NCBI GenBank assembly: GCA_905478195.1
Contig: CAJQHM010000010.1
Location: 1 to 64,000 of the forward strand
Reading direction: 5' to 3'
DNA length: 64,000 nt
From: an uncultured Pseudomonadales bacterium
GTDB lineage: Bacteria; Pseudomonadota; Gammaproteobacteria; Pseudomonadales; Pseudohongiellaceae
In this document: in pieces, positions 1 through 8,915 of the stretch
How the letters are laid out: each line of letters begins with the position of its first letter
Numbering within the stretch: position 1 is the first letter of the stretch
The notes under the pieces: model-generated
The model's database searches: none
Seen by the model: the letters and a program-made list of their open reading frames with translations, nothing else
What the model was told of the DNA's origin: nothing
Made by a program: the position numbers and the translations under genes

Positions 1-43
1 CGGAATAGACACTGGTAGGAATATTAGGATTCTGAATAGCCAT
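1..43 (-). CDS. Possible start of a gene running off the left edge
   Basis: An ATG at 41-43 on the minus strand opens a reading frame that stays open for 14 codons (MAIQNPNIPTSVYS) to the window edge. It would follow the AhpD-like gene on the same strand. No clear ribosome binding site lies before it and the product cannot be judged from so few residues. Nothing recognisable lies in 44-191. Confidence 0.3.
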   Translation of the reverse strand, partial: MAIQNPNIPTSVYS

Positions 44-191
44 AGTTGCTTATTATTATCTTTTTATTTGGGTTTGACGGAACTGTCAGCGACTGCCTAC
101 GGCGGACTACAATCTGCGGAGTTTCAGGGGAAGAAAAACATGGGTACAAATAGGGGCTAATTGGGCGAATACAGTACCTAGTTACTGATTT

Positions 192-773
192 CTAGTCGAT
201 TTCACTTCTGCCCATGGTGTAAAACTCGGTATTTGGCCGTATATCAGCCATATTGGCCATGCGGTTGGACAAGGCGAATAGAGCGGCTATGGAGCCAATA
301 TCCCAGATCTCTTCGCTGCTGAAACCGTTCTCTTGTAAAGTGGTGATGTCAGAATCCTGAATTTCGTGGGCTCGCTGTGAGACCTTCACGGCGAAATCCA
401 GCATCAGCTTCTGTTTCGCTGTGATATCAGCCTTGCGATAATTGGTTGCGACTTGATCTGCGATGAGTGGGTTTTTCTCCCGAATTCTGAGAATTGCGCC
501 GTGGGCTACGACGCAGTAGATGCATTGATTGATTCCGGATGTTGCGACCACTATCATTTCGCGCTCGGCCTTGCTTAGGCCCTCTGACTTCTCCATTAAG
601 GCATCGTGATAGCTAAAGAAGGCCCTAAACTCGTCCGGTCTGTGAGCCAGAGCAAGAAAAATATTAGGAATGAAACCAGCCTTTTCCTGCACCGCGAGAA
701 TGCGTTGACGTATATCTTCAGGTAGCTCATTTAGTTCTGGGACCTTAAATCTACTTATGGGTATATCGCTCAT
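192..773 (-). CDS. AhpD-like peroxidase-related protein (carboxymuconolactone decarboxylase fold)
   Basis: This 193-residue protein has the CxxC motif CIYC at residues 84-87, followed by His91 (CVVAHG). That arrangement is typical of the AhpD/carboxymuconolactone decarboxylase family and of its peroxidase-related branch (TIGR01926 type). In AhpD the two cysteines and the histidine support thiol-dependent peroxide reduction; a similar role is inferred here, with substrate and partner unknown. The family is all-helical and cytoplasmic, and no signal peptide is visible. It stands alone, divergent from the dehydrogenase to its right. The length is normal for the family. The ATG at 771-773 is used, with only a weak ribosome binding site. 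Confidence 0.8.
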   Translation of the reverse strand: MSDIPISRFKVPELNELPEDIRQRILAVQEKAGFIPNIFLALAHRPDEFRAFFSYHDALMEKSEGLSKAEREMIVVATSGINQCIYCVVAHGAILRIREKNPLIADQVATNYRKADITAKQKLMLDFAVKVSQRAHEIQDSDITTLQENGFSSEEIWDIGSIAALFALSNRMANMADIRPNTEFYTMGRSEID

Positions 774-964
774 AGTGTGTCTGCAGTATTCGTTTGATGT
801 GTTATGTTTTATCTGACTTGGAGATTCGAATAGTCTACTAGATGCGACGCATTTGTTCTCCGAAAAATACTGTGCTGGAAGAGTTGTTTTTCTCTGGTTT
901 CGGTTACATAACTGAGAAGCATCTCAACTAGTTAGGATTAGGTAATTTAAAGGCGGTAGCAAAG

Positions 965-1834
965 ATGGGTCACCCAGCTTTAGAGGGCAGAAATTACGTC
1001 GTAACAGGTGCCAATAGTGGAATCGGTTTCATTGCAGCGCAGCGTTTCGCCGAGTTGGGTGCAAATGTAGCTTTGCTGTGTCGCAGCGAGCAGAGAGGGA
1101 GGGAGGCGGTCGCAGACATAATTGCGGCAACGGGTAATGAAAACGTCAGCCTCTATCTGGCGGATTTCGCTTCTCTGGCGAGTGTTAGTGCGATGGCAGA
1201 TTGTCTTCTGCAAGACATGCCCGAAATCGACGTGCTATGCAACAATGCAGGAGGTGCTAACGGGGTGAGGAGCGTGACAGCGGAGGGCTTTGAAACTACG
1301 CTTGTCAGTAATCATTTAAGTGGATTTTTGCTCACTAAGAAATTGTTGCCGGCAATTTTAAAGCTTGCTGAGAAACGGCTTGCGCGGGTTGTCTTTACTA
1401 GTTCCTATGGGCACTTCAATAGCGCTTTAGACTTCGATGATATTGGCCTGAGCGAAGGCTATAGCACTTTGAAGGCCTATGGCCGTTCGAAATTGATGAA
1501 CCTGTTGACTGCTATGGAGTTGCAGAGCCGGCTTGCGGATAGCAATGTAGTTACAAGTTCTTTTCACCCAGGTACCGTTAGAACTCCTATATGGAAAAAA
1601 GGGGGCTTGTTGGCGCGGATTCTGGGCTTGCTCTTGTATCCGACTATGATCAGTCAGGAGAAGGGGGCAGACACATTTATTTGGTTGGCGAGCTCGGAAG
1701 ACTCGCCTAGTAAGAATGCAGATGGTCATTATTTTTTTAAGCGAAAGCGAGCGGAAGTCGCCAAATTCGCAACAGCAGAGGACGCAGAAAGACTATGGCA
1801 GCTTAGCGAGGAGTTAGTCGCGCCATACTGCTAA
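965..1834 (+). CDS. Short-chain dehydrogenase/reductase (retinol dehydrogenase-like)
   Basis: A 289-residue Rossmann-fold oxidoreductase. The nucleotide-binding motif TGANSGIG is at residues 14-21, NNAG at 93-96, the catalytic serine in TSS near 145-147, and the catalytic YxxxK pair at Tyr172 and Lys176. The layout and length resemble the retinol dehydrogenase / WW-domain oxidoreductase-like branch of the SDR superfamily. It should use NAD(P)H to interconvert an alcohol and a carbonyl; the real substrate cannot be read from sequence. The start at 965 is preceded by AGGCGG at suitable spacing. It is a single gene pointing towards the broken acyl-CoA synthetase, with no obvious operon partner. 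Confidence 0.85.
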   Translation: MGHPALEGRNYVVTGANSGIGFIAAQRFAELGANVALLCRSEQRGREAVADIIAATGNENVSLYLADFASLASVSAMADCLLQDMPEIDVLCNNAGGANGVRSVTAEGFETTLVSNHLSGFLLTKKLLPAILKLAEKRLARVVFTSSYGHFNSALDFDDIGLSEGYSTLKAYGRSKLMNLLTAMELQSRLADSNVVTSSFHPGTVRTPIWKKGGLLARILGLLLYPTMISQEKGADTFIWLASSEDSPSKNADGHYFFKRKRAEVAKFATAEDAERLWQLSEELVAPYC

Positions 1835-1916
1835 TCATGTGTGAGTTCAGAGTTTGCGTAGGCGTCTGCGCCAAGGGAGTGCTGCAAGAGTGGGAGATCA
1901 AGCTATCCTCAGGCCA

Positions 1917-3430
1917 TCAGTTAACCGAGCGATCTTGGCCTTCCCAATGGGGAGCGCGCAGCTCCCTCTTCAGGACTTTGCCGGGGCCCGGTTTGGGGAG
2001 AGGTTCTAACTGCACATCCACGCCCTTGGGCACTTTGTAAGTGGCAATGCGCTCGCGGCAAAATTCGATCAGCTGCTCTTTGTCGATCTCATTACCTTCC
2101 CGCGGCACCACGACTGCCCATACGGCTTCTCCCCATTTCTCATCGGGCACGCCAAAGACAGCGACCTCGAGAATGGCAGGGTGTTGATAGAGCATTTTTT
2201 CGACTTCGGTACAGTACACATTTTCGCCACCGTTAACGATCATGTCTTTGCTGCGATCTACTAAAAATACGTAACCCTCGTCATCCATGTAGCCTAAGTC
2301 GCCGGTCCAATAGGCGCCATCTTTAAGCACAGCTGCCGTCTGTTCTTTCTTGTTCCAATAGCCCTGCATCACATTTGGCCCACGCACCACAACCTCGCCA
2401 ATTTCGCCCGCTGGTAGTTCGTCTCCATTGGGGGCGAGTATGTTAATCTCATTGCCTATTGCTGGTCGGCCACAGGATCTTGCTAGCGGAGAATCGATTA
2501 ATTCCTGTTCGTTGGTGAGTATGGTACAAATTGGCGAGAGCTCGGTGGCTCCATAGACTTCAACCAGCTCTGCCGCGGGAAAGGCGGTATGGGTGCGACG
2601 AAGAACTTCTGTGGCTATAGGCGAGCCGCCATGTACAAGCAGTTTTAGGCTGTCTGTCTTGCGCGGGCGTGCATGCTGCTCTTCCGCAATGGCTGCAAGC
2701 ATAGTAGGGACCCCAAGGCTTTCTGTTATGTCGTGGGTCTGTATCAGATCGAGTGCGATCTTGGGATCGAACGCGGCCAGTGTGACCTGGGTTCCCAGTG
2801 TCCAGATATATTGGCGATCACACCATTGGAACCCGCCGCATGAAATAAGGGTGCCATCACCAGCATTAGGTCATCTTCACGCTGTGGGACGGTGGTCATA
2901 TAGTGAAAGGCGTTTGCGATCAGATTGCGGTGGCTAAGCATTACGCCTCTAGACTTACCGGTAGTGCCTCCGGTATAGAAAAGGCCGGCTAGATCCGACT
3001 CTCTGACATCGACGCCCAGTTCTCTCTCTTGCGCCGCGCTGAGCATCGCGTCATAGGCATCGGGAATCAGGATGACATGATTCACGCAGTCGGCTAGTTC
3101 GCCCGGATCTCGGTCGATTAACAAGACCTTGGTCTGCGAGTCTTCTAGCGCATATTTTAATTCGGTGACTGCATGACGCGTGTTGAGAGGAACTACTACC
3201 AGTCCAGCGGCAGGCACTCCCATATAGGTTTCAATCTAGCGCTGGCCGTTACTAGCTAGAATGGCTACTCGGTCACCCTTGTCCAAGCCCAGAGCCAATA
3301 GGCCGCCGGCTAAGAGGCGGCAGCGTCGATGCAATTCGGCAAAATCGATTGACTCGTTGCCATCGATAACAGCAGTCTTGGTCGGAGCCATTCTAGAGGC
3401 GTATCGGAGTGGATCAGCGAAGGTGTGCAT
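1917..3430 (-). pseudogene. Broken AMP-dependent acyl-CoA synthetase (nonsense codon plus frameshift)
   Basis: Three consecutive minus-strand fragments together make one acyl-CoA ligase of about 505 residues, a normal length for the family. The first (from ATG 3428-3430) ends at an in-frame TAG at 3236-3238, after ASNGQR; the reading resumes in the same frame with IETYMGVPAAG. The second holds the AMP-binding loop (YTGGTTGKSRG) and shifts frame near 2805-2812, in an ATATAT run; either a one-base deletion or a two-base insertion restores WTLGTQVTLAAF. The third carries the adenylation core (YGATE, YWTGDLGYMD) and the C-terminal lysine domain (PGPGKVLKREL). Two lesions of different kinds favour true decay over a single sequencing error. 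The ancestral enzyme would have activated a fatty or aromatic acid with ATP and CoA. Confidence 0.88.
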
Positions 3431-3486
3431 GCTTCTAGATCACCATCTCATATTACTTGGATTCAAAGTGTCAGGCGTCGCTTCGT

Positions 3487-5136
3487 TTAGTCATCTTTTA
3501 GGCCGAAGGTATACACCACATTTCCAGATGCAATAGTGACGAACTGCTTTCCATCAACAGCGTATGTCATGGGTGCGGCATGAACTCGTGCGCCCAGGGA
3601 GATATGCCACAGCTCTTCGCCAGTAGCTGCATCCAGAGCGAAGAAATAGCCGTCCGCGCTGCCCGTGAAAACGATCCCGCCTGCTGTAGTTGTAATGCCT
3701 GCCGATGAGCGGGGCATTATTGGAAATTCCCACTCAATCTGTGCGGTTGCAGGGTTGATGGCGCGAATAGAGCTGTGGAATGCGTCCATAGGTTGATTGT
3801 AGCGACCGCCACCACCGGTAAACCGCTCCCCCTCTTCGTAGTCTTCGTCGCGTTTAAAGAATTCTTGTTCGCCGTCGAAAGAGGTCACATAAAATAAACC
3901 GGTCTGCTGGCTGTAGCCGGGGGAGTACCAGTTAGTTGCGCCTACGATAGGAGGAGACACTAGAATGCCCTCGTAGGTCGGTGCCATGCCGGGAACGCGA
4001 ATGGGGCGGCCAGTAGGATCCAGCCCCTGAGCCCAGGTTTGTGATGCATAAGCATCTCCCTCCAGAAACTCACCAGTAGCGCGATCGATAGTGTAGAAGA
4101 AGGCATTGCGGTTCGCCCACATCATTACCTTGCGTGTGCTGCCCTGATATTCAATGTCTGCGAGTATGGGTACTTGGATAGAGTCGTAGTCGTGTACATC
4201 GTGAGGTGTGAATTGAAAGTGCCAGGCGATCTCGCCTGTGTCGCCATCCAGTGCCAGGGCAGAATCTGAATAAAGGTTGTCACCCAGGCGAACGTCTCCA
4301 TTCCAGTCTGGGCCAGGGTTGCCTGTGCCCCAGTAAATCAGGTTCAGATCTGGGTCATAGGAGCCGGTGATCCAGGTGGCTGCGCCGCCTGTTTTCCAGG
4401 AGTCGCCAGACCAGCTGTCGTTGCCGGGCTCACCTGGTCCTGGAATAGCATAGGTGCGCCACTCCAGTTCGCCGGTAGCAGGGTCATAGGCGTCGATGAA
4501 TCCACGGATTCCAAATTCGCCCCCGGCAATTCCGGTTACGACCTTGTCTTTGACAATTAACGGCGCCGCAGTCTTGCTGTATCCAGCCTCGTAGTCAGCC
4601 ACCTCGGTGTCCCAGAGAACATTACCCGTGCGAGCATCTATGGCAACGAGGTGAGCATCGAGGGTGCTCATGAAGAGTGTCTCACCCAATATGGCCACGC
4701 CGCGGTTGTTACGCCCGCAGCAGATGCGTAAATCATCGGGTAGCTCGTGATCATAACGCCAGTACACTCGGCCAGTGCGTGCATCTACAGCGGTCAGATT
4801 ACTGGGTGCCTCGGTAATAAACATAATGCCATCAACCACGGTTGGCACTGTTTCTGCTCGATCTATGACCGGAATCTGGTAAGACCATTTCATCTCGAGT
4901 TCGGCCACGTTGCTCTTGTCGATCTGATCGAGGCGGCTGTAGCGCTGACTGTCCAGAGTGCCGGAGTACATCATCCAGTTCTCGGGTTCATCTTCGGCGT
5001 TGATCAAGCGTTCCCAGGTAACTGGACTAAAAGCCGGCGTGATAACAGTCTGAAACTCGTCTTCCTGCGCGAGAACGGGCAGTGTCAGACCTAAGCCAAG
5101 GCATAGAGGGGCTAGCAGAGCGATGAATCGGTTCAT
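3487..5136 (-). CDS. PQQ-dependent alcohol dehydrogenase (XoxF/ExaF-like quinoprotein)
   Basis: A 549-residue periplasmic quinoprotein with a signal peptide (cleavage probable near residue 23-24, VLAQ|ED). The vicinal cysteine pair of PQQ alcohol dehydrogenases is at Cys139-Cys140 (RICCGRNN). Metal ligands fit Glu207 (GGEFG) and Asn273 (GTGNP). The catalytic base fits Asp316, and Asp318 two residues on gives the D-x-D pattern (HDYDS) seen in lanthanide-dependent members; calcium enzymes lack the second Asp. Repeated DAxTGxxxW blades of the beta-propeller are visible throughout. The ATG has AAGGAG eight bases upstream. It lies two bases after the cytochrome c gene, its likely electron acceptor. 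No haem motif is present, so it is a type I enzyme rather than a quinohaemoprotein. The substrate is an inferred primary alcohol or aldehyde. Confidence 0.92.
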   Translation of the reverse strand: MNRFIALLAPLCLGLGLTLPVLAQEDEFQTVITPAFSPVTWERLINAEDEPENWMMYSGTLDSQRYSRLDQIDKSNVAELEMKWSYQIPVIDRAETVPTVVDGIMFITEAPSNLTAVDARTGRVYWRYDHELPDDLRICCGRNNRGVAILGETLFMSTLDAHLVAIDARTGNVLWDTEVADYEAGYSKTAAPLIVKDKVVTGIAGGEFGIRGFIDAYDPATGELEWRTYAIPGPGEPGNDSWSGDSWKTGGAATWITGSYDPDLNLIYWGTGNPGPDWNGDVRLGDNLYSDSALALDGDTGEIAWHFQFTPHDVHDYDSIQVPILADIEYQGSTRKVMMWANRNAFFYTIDRATGEFLEGDAYASQTWAQGLDPTGRPIRVPGMAPTYEGILVSPPIVGATNWYSPGYSQQTGLFYVTSFDGEQEFFKRDEDYEEGERFTGGGGRYNQPMDAFHSSIRAINPATAQIEWEFPIMPRSSAGITTTAGGIVFTGSADGYFFALDAATGEELWHISLGARVHAAPMTYAVDGKQFVTIASGNVVYTFGLKDD

Positions 5137-5138
5137 GC

Positions 5139-5945
5139 TTAATTCTCCTTTCGCAGTGAAAATAGATAGGCCACGAGGTCGTCTACGTCACTGTCGGATA
5201 AAGTCTGTGTATAACTGGGCATGGTCGATTCTTCGACCCGTTCGATGGAGGCTAGTTGTCTCTTCTGATAAGACCAAAGATTTGATTCGGCATCCATTAT
5301 TCGAAGTGAAAAGCTGTCTTCATTCATGCGCAGCCCCTCTCTTGTGACGCCTTCGTTATCAGTTACGCGCATTGTCCACCAGCGCGGAGCAACCTCTTGA
5401 TGTGGGTCTAGAATATCCGTGAGTAATTCTTCCGGATTACGTCGCTCACCGACGCGAGACAGGTCTGGCCCTAGCCGGCCTCCTTCCCCGTCAATCATGT
5501 GGCAGCTATTGCAGTCACCTCTATTTCTAAACAGTCTGGATCCGGCCACCACGGAGCCGGGCAAATCGATATTCGCAGGGTCTGTGCTGAGAGAGCCTAT
5601 ATAAGCGACGAGTTGCCATACCTGAGAGTCGGGCAGATCGGCGGCTACTGGGAGCATAGCCGTCCCGGGGACCCCCGTGCGGATGATGTTGAAGACGCCT
5701 ACATCTGAGCTGGCTCGAGATAGTCTGCCTGTCAAGTCCGGAGCACCGGTTTCGTCATTGCCCTTTGCATCGAAACCGTGACAGCGTGAGCATTGCCGTT
5801 CGAAGTATTTCAAGCCTGCATTGATGTCGAAGTTCGTGTTGTAGAGATTGCCTGCGTCTTCGGCGGTGCTGGTGCCGACAGTAAAGAGTAGGCAGGAAAT
5901 AGCGACCGTCAGCAGGTATCTGATTTGTATGCTTATACTGCTCAT
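5139..5945 (-). CDS. Di-haem cytochrome c, probable electron acceptor of the PQQ dehydrogenase
   Basis: A 268-residue exported cytochrome with two CxxCH haem sites: CSRCH at residues 52-56 and CNSCH at 145-149. Candidate axial methionines are in GTAMLP and STMPSY. A hydrophobic N-terminal segment (residues 8-25) acts as signal peptide or anchor. I start at ATG 5943-5945, because GAGGAG sits five bases before it; a GTG six bases further upstream is also in frame. The gene is immediately upstream of the PQQ dehydrogenase with a two-base gap, so the two are almost certainly co-transcribed and translationally linked. Haem attachment would depend on the Ccm system, part of which is at the right end of the window. 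The two-domain layout is typical of acceptors for PQQ alcohol dehydrogenases. Confidence 0.9.
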   Translation of the reverse strand: MSSISIQIRYLLTVAISCLLFTVGTSTAEDAGNLYNTNFDINAGLKYFERQCSRCHGFDAKGNDETGAPDLTGRLSRASSDVGVFNIIRTGVPGTAMLPVAADLPDSQVWQLVAYIGSLSTDPANIDLPGSVVAGSRLFRNRGDCNSCHMIDGEGGRLGPDLSRVGERRNPEELLTDILDPHQEVAPRWWTMRVTDNEGVTREGLRMNEDSFSLRIMDAESNLWSYQKRQLASIERVEESTMPSYTQTLSDSDVDDLVAYLFSLRKEN

Positions 5946-6156
5946 GCTCACTCCTCGTTATTATTGTTTGGGTGAGACTCTCTAGTGTAACACCACGGCC
6001 TGATCAAGCAATTGCTAATACCGGTGCAGGATTTCGGCTGAAAGAATGGAAGTAGGCCTATTGAGTCGTGAGAAAATTATACAATTATATGACAAAATTG
6101 TAGTGTTCGTTAAAGAGTAAAACTATACTCGCATGAAATCAAAGCAGGCTTAGAAT

Positions 6157-6831
6157 ATGTCATCTTCACTCAGTGCTTTATTCGGTCGTTCTCCCATCCG
6201 TCCCATTCAAGAACATATGGCGATTGCCCATCATTGCGTGGAATTGCTGGGCAAGTTTCTTGAGGCAAGTTTCTTGAAGGATTGGGATGCTGCATTCGCC
6301 TTGCAGCAGGAAATTAGAAATCAGGAAAACTTGGCTGACGACCTTAAAAGCAATGTGCGCACAGGTTTGCCAAAGAGTCTCTTTCTTCCTGTGCCCAGAA
6401 CAGACCTGTTAGAACTCCTCTCTACTCAAGATAAACTCGCCAACCGTGCCAAGGATGTGGCAGGGCTTATGCTGGGCAGGCGGATGGAAATTCCAGAAAG
6501 CCTCGTTGCAGAAGTTCGTGAATACTATAACGAGAGTTTTTTGGCTTCAAAGCAGGCGCTCAAAGTAATCAATGAGTTGGATGAACTGCTGGAAACAGGG
6601 TTCCGAGGTAAAGAGGTCGAGCTGGTTGAGGGCTTAATCAATGAGCTCGATGAGCTGGAGCACCAGACTGACGTGAGTCAGGTTAAGTTGCGAGCAAAGT
6701 TGTTCGCCTTAGAGCAGTCGCTGCCTCCAGTTGATGTTATGTTTTTATACAAAATCATCGATCAAATTGGCGACCTGGCTGATATCTCAGAAAGCGTGGG
6801 CGCTCGGCTGTTATTGCTGATCGCGCGATAA
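6157..6831 (+). CDS. DUF47/PhoU-like phosphate transport accessory protein (TIGR00153 family)
   Basis: A 224-residue all-helical protein matching the DUF47 (TIGR00153) family, distant relatives of PhoU. The start resembles other members (LSALFGRSPIRPIQEH), and acidic pairs along the helices (ELDELLE, ELDELEHQ) fit the metal-binding helical bundle. Members are usually encoded directly upstream of a Pit transporter and are thought to modulate it. That is the arrangement here: the pit gene begins 33 bases downstream on the same strand. The protein should be cytoplasmic. A possible -10 (TATACT, 6124-6129) lies upstream but without a good -35, so I do not call a promoter. Confidence 0.88.
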   Translation: MSSSLSALFGRSPIRPIQEHMAIAHHCVELLGKFLEASFLKDWDAAFALQQEIRNQENLADDLKSNVRTGLPKSLFLPVPRTDLLELLSTQDKLANRAKDVAGLMLGRRMEIPESLVAEVREYYNESFLASKQALKVINELDELLETGFRGKEVELVEGLINELDELEHQTDVSQVKLRAKLFALEQSLPPVDVMFLYKIIDQIGDLADISESVGARLLLLIAR

Positions 6832-6864
6832 AAAGAATAGTTACACTACGAAGCTAGGTGGTAC

Positions 6865-8139
6865 ATGTCTGACATAATCTCTCAATACGGCACTATTTTT
6901 CTGATCATGGCCTGTGTGTTTGGCTTTTTCATGGCCTGGGGTGTGGGTGCCAATGATGTGGCTAATGCGATGGGAACATCGGTTGGCGCCAAGGCTATCA
7001 CTATCAAGCAGGCGATTCTTATCGCCATGGTGTTCGAATTCGCTGGAGCCTATTTCGCAGGCGGGGAAGTAACCTCAACCATCCGAAGCGGTATCATCGA
7101 CATCGAAAAAGCAGGGTTCGCCGATTCGCCTGAGCTGCTAGTGTATGGCATGTTGTCCTCACTGTTGGCGGCCGGGATCTGGTTGTTGATCGCTTCTCAT
7201 AATGGCTGGCCAGTTTCGACTACCCACTCGATAATCGGTGCAATCGTAGGCTTTGCCGTTGTCGGTATCTCGACAGACGCCGTGGTTTGGAGCAAGGTCT
7301 GGTCTATTGTTGCCAGCTGGGTTGTCTCGCCCATGTGCTCGGGTATCATCGCTTTCTTTATTTTCCGTAGCGTACAAAAGCTAGTGCTCGAAACTGACGA
7401 CCCGTTTACTAACGCGAAGAAGTATGTGCCCCTATATATCTTTATGGTGGGCTTTATCATCGCGATGGTTACTCTGGTGAAGGGCCTCCGCTATGTGGGG
7501 CTGAACTTTAGCTTTAGCCAGTCTTTGGGTATCGCCGTGGCAGTGGGTGTATTTGCTATGCTTTTAGGCGTGTTACTGCTGCGGGGTATTAAGGAAGTGG
7601 CTGCCGAAAACGAAGATTTTCATTTTAGTAGCGTTGAGAAAGTGTTTGGTGTTTTGATGATATTCACCGCTTGCTCCATGGCATTTGCTCACGGATCGAA
7701 TGACGTAGCAAACGCCATTGGGCCTTTGGCGGCAGTGGCCGGTGTGGTGAGGAGTGGGGGAGAGTTTTCTGAACAGTCTGGTTTACCCTTTTGGATCCTA
7801 CTCTTGGGCGGCGGCGGTATAGTTGCGGGTCTGGCTATGTGGGGTTACAAGGTTATTGCGACCATAGGTAGAAATATTACCGAGCTTACGCCTAGCCGCG
7901 GTTTTGCTGCAGAGTTGGCGGCGGCAACCACCGTCGTTGTTGCCTCCGGCACTGGCATTCCGGTATCCACCACGCACACACTTGTAGGCGCCGTGTTGGG
8001 AGTAGGGCTAGCTCGCGGTATTGGTGCGCTCAATCTCACTGTCGTTAGCAGGATATTTCTGTCTTGGGTGGTTACCCTGCCTGTAGGCGCAGGAATTTCC
8101 ATAATATTTTTCTTCCTATTCAAAGCTATTTTTTCCTAG
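6865..8139 (+). CDS. pit: Low-affinity inorganic phosphate transporter, Pit family
   Basis: A 424-residue membrane protein with about ten hydrophobic segments. It has the two Pit-family signature repeats, GANDVANAMGTS near residues 28-39 and GSNDVANAIGPL in the second half, plus the paired STTH motifs (GWPVSTTHS and GIPVSTTHT), reflecting the internal duplication of this family. Pit carriers move metal-phosphate complexes into the cell with protons; some relatives use sodium or carry sulfate, so ion preference is not certain. The ATG follows AGGTGG with good spacing. It is in an operon with the DUF47 gene. The 156 bases after its stop, up to the convergent RRM gene, hold no clear terminator. 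Confidence 0.9.
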   Translation: MSDIISQYGTIFLIMACVFGFFMAWGVGANDVANAMGTSVGAKAITIKQAILIAMVFEFAGAYFAGGEVTSTIRSGIIDIEKAGFADSPELLVYGMLSSLLAAGIWLLIASHNGWPVSTTHSIIGAIVGFAVVGISTDAVVWSKVWSIVASWVVSPMCSGIIAFFIFRSVQKLVLETDDPFTNAKKYVPLYIFMVGFIIAMVTLVKGLRYVGLNFSFSQSLGIAVAVGVFAMLLGVLLLRGIKEVAAENEDFHFSSVEKVFGVLMIFTACSMAFAHGSNDVANAIGPLAAVAGVVRSGGEFSEQSGLPFWILLLGGGGIVAGLAMWGYKVIATIGRNITELTPSRGFAAELAAATTVVVASGTGIPVSTTHTLVGAVLGVGLARGIGALNLTVVSRIFLSWVVTLPVGAGISIIFFFLFKAIFS

Positions 8140-8295
8140 TTAGCTAACGCACTAGGTTTCGGGTCCCCAAATTTTATGCTTGGCGCCGGGGAAGTTTCTG
8201 GGGAAGGGCGAGGCTGAGAGGTCTGATGCTCTTACGCATGGGGCGATCGTGGAAAAGTTGTTGTCAGCTGTACGCTAGCTGTCGCGGTGTTCTGG

Positions 8296-8559
8296 CTAGT
8301 TCTCTTTCTTAGTTTCTGCAGTAGGCTCTGCTTTCTTGACTCGGATAGTATTGCCGTCGATCTCCTTCCCATTTAGGTTCTTCGTCGCCGCTTTTGCCTC
8401 GCCTGGCTTAGGCATTTCTACGAAAGCAAAACCCTTGGAGCCGCCAGATTTCGTATCGAGCACCAAAGCGCAGGATTGCACGGCGCCAAACGACTCAAAT
8501 AGAGCTTTTACTTCTGGCTCAGTAGTCGTGCGTGCTAAGTTGCGGACCAATAACTTCAT
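8296..8559 (-). CDS. Small RRM-type RNA-binding protein
   Basis: An 87-residue protein consisting of one RNA recognition motif and a charged tail. RNP2 is LLVRNL at residues 3-8 and RNP1 is KGFAFVEM at 42-49; the aromatic positions that stack on RNA bases are only partly kept in RNP2. Similar single-RRM proteins occur in cyanobacteria and many proteobacteria, often cold-induced. A role as RNA chaperone or translation modulator is inferred, not shown. An AGGA site lies six bases before the ATG. It is 22 bases downstream of the DUF1272 gene on the same strand and probably shares its transcript. Confidence 0.87.
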   Translation of the reverse strand: MKLLVRNLARTTTEPEVKALFESFGAVQSCALVLDTKSGGSKGFAFVEMPKPGEAKAATKNLNGKEIDGNTIRVKKAEPTAETKKEN

Positions 8560-8581
8560 TTTCAGTTCCTTTATCTGCCTT

Positions 8582-8890
8582 CTATCTGTCTTCGGCTCGA
8601 GTTAATTTTGTTGCGCCTGCAAATTGTGCGATTTCCGTGGTTGAATATTGTGTGTGAACTCGTTTATCGGAGGCGGGTTGATGGCTGCGGCTCACGCTGG
8701 GTCTTCTCTCTGTTTGCGGCCTGATGGGGCGCTTGCTAAAGCCGCCACCGCAATTAGGACAGACGTTGAACAGCACGTTCTGAACGCAATGAGCGCAGAA
8801 GGTACACTCGTAGCTGCAAATACGCGACTGTGGCGATTCGGGCGGTAGGTCTTTGTCACAATACTCGCAATTCGGTCGTAATTCTAACAC
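8582..8890 (-). CDS. DUF1272 cysteine-rich small protein
   Basis: A 102-residue protein whose first 60 residues match the DUF1272 family: LELRPNC near the start, then cysteine pairs CEYC, CSYECTFCAHC and CPNCGG. The spacing suggests two zinc sites. The last 40 residues are polar and probably disordered. No function is established for the family. Translation begins at a GTG (8888-8890), since the family normally starts at this point with MLELRPNC. It lies between the RRM gene and an unknown gene, all on the same strand. Confidence 0.85.
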   Translation of the reverse strand: MLELRPNCEYCDKDLPPESPQSRICSYECTFCAHCVQNVLFNVCPNCGGGFSKRPIRPQTERRPSVSRSHQPASDKRVHTQYSTTEIAQFAGATKLTRAEDR

Positions 8891-8915
8891 GCTGTCTCGC
8901 CCTTCTGATATCGTT

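Noticed and set aside
1427-1729. Minus-strand frames opposite the short-chain dehydrogenase
   Set aside because: They overlap a clearly coding gene and show no motif.
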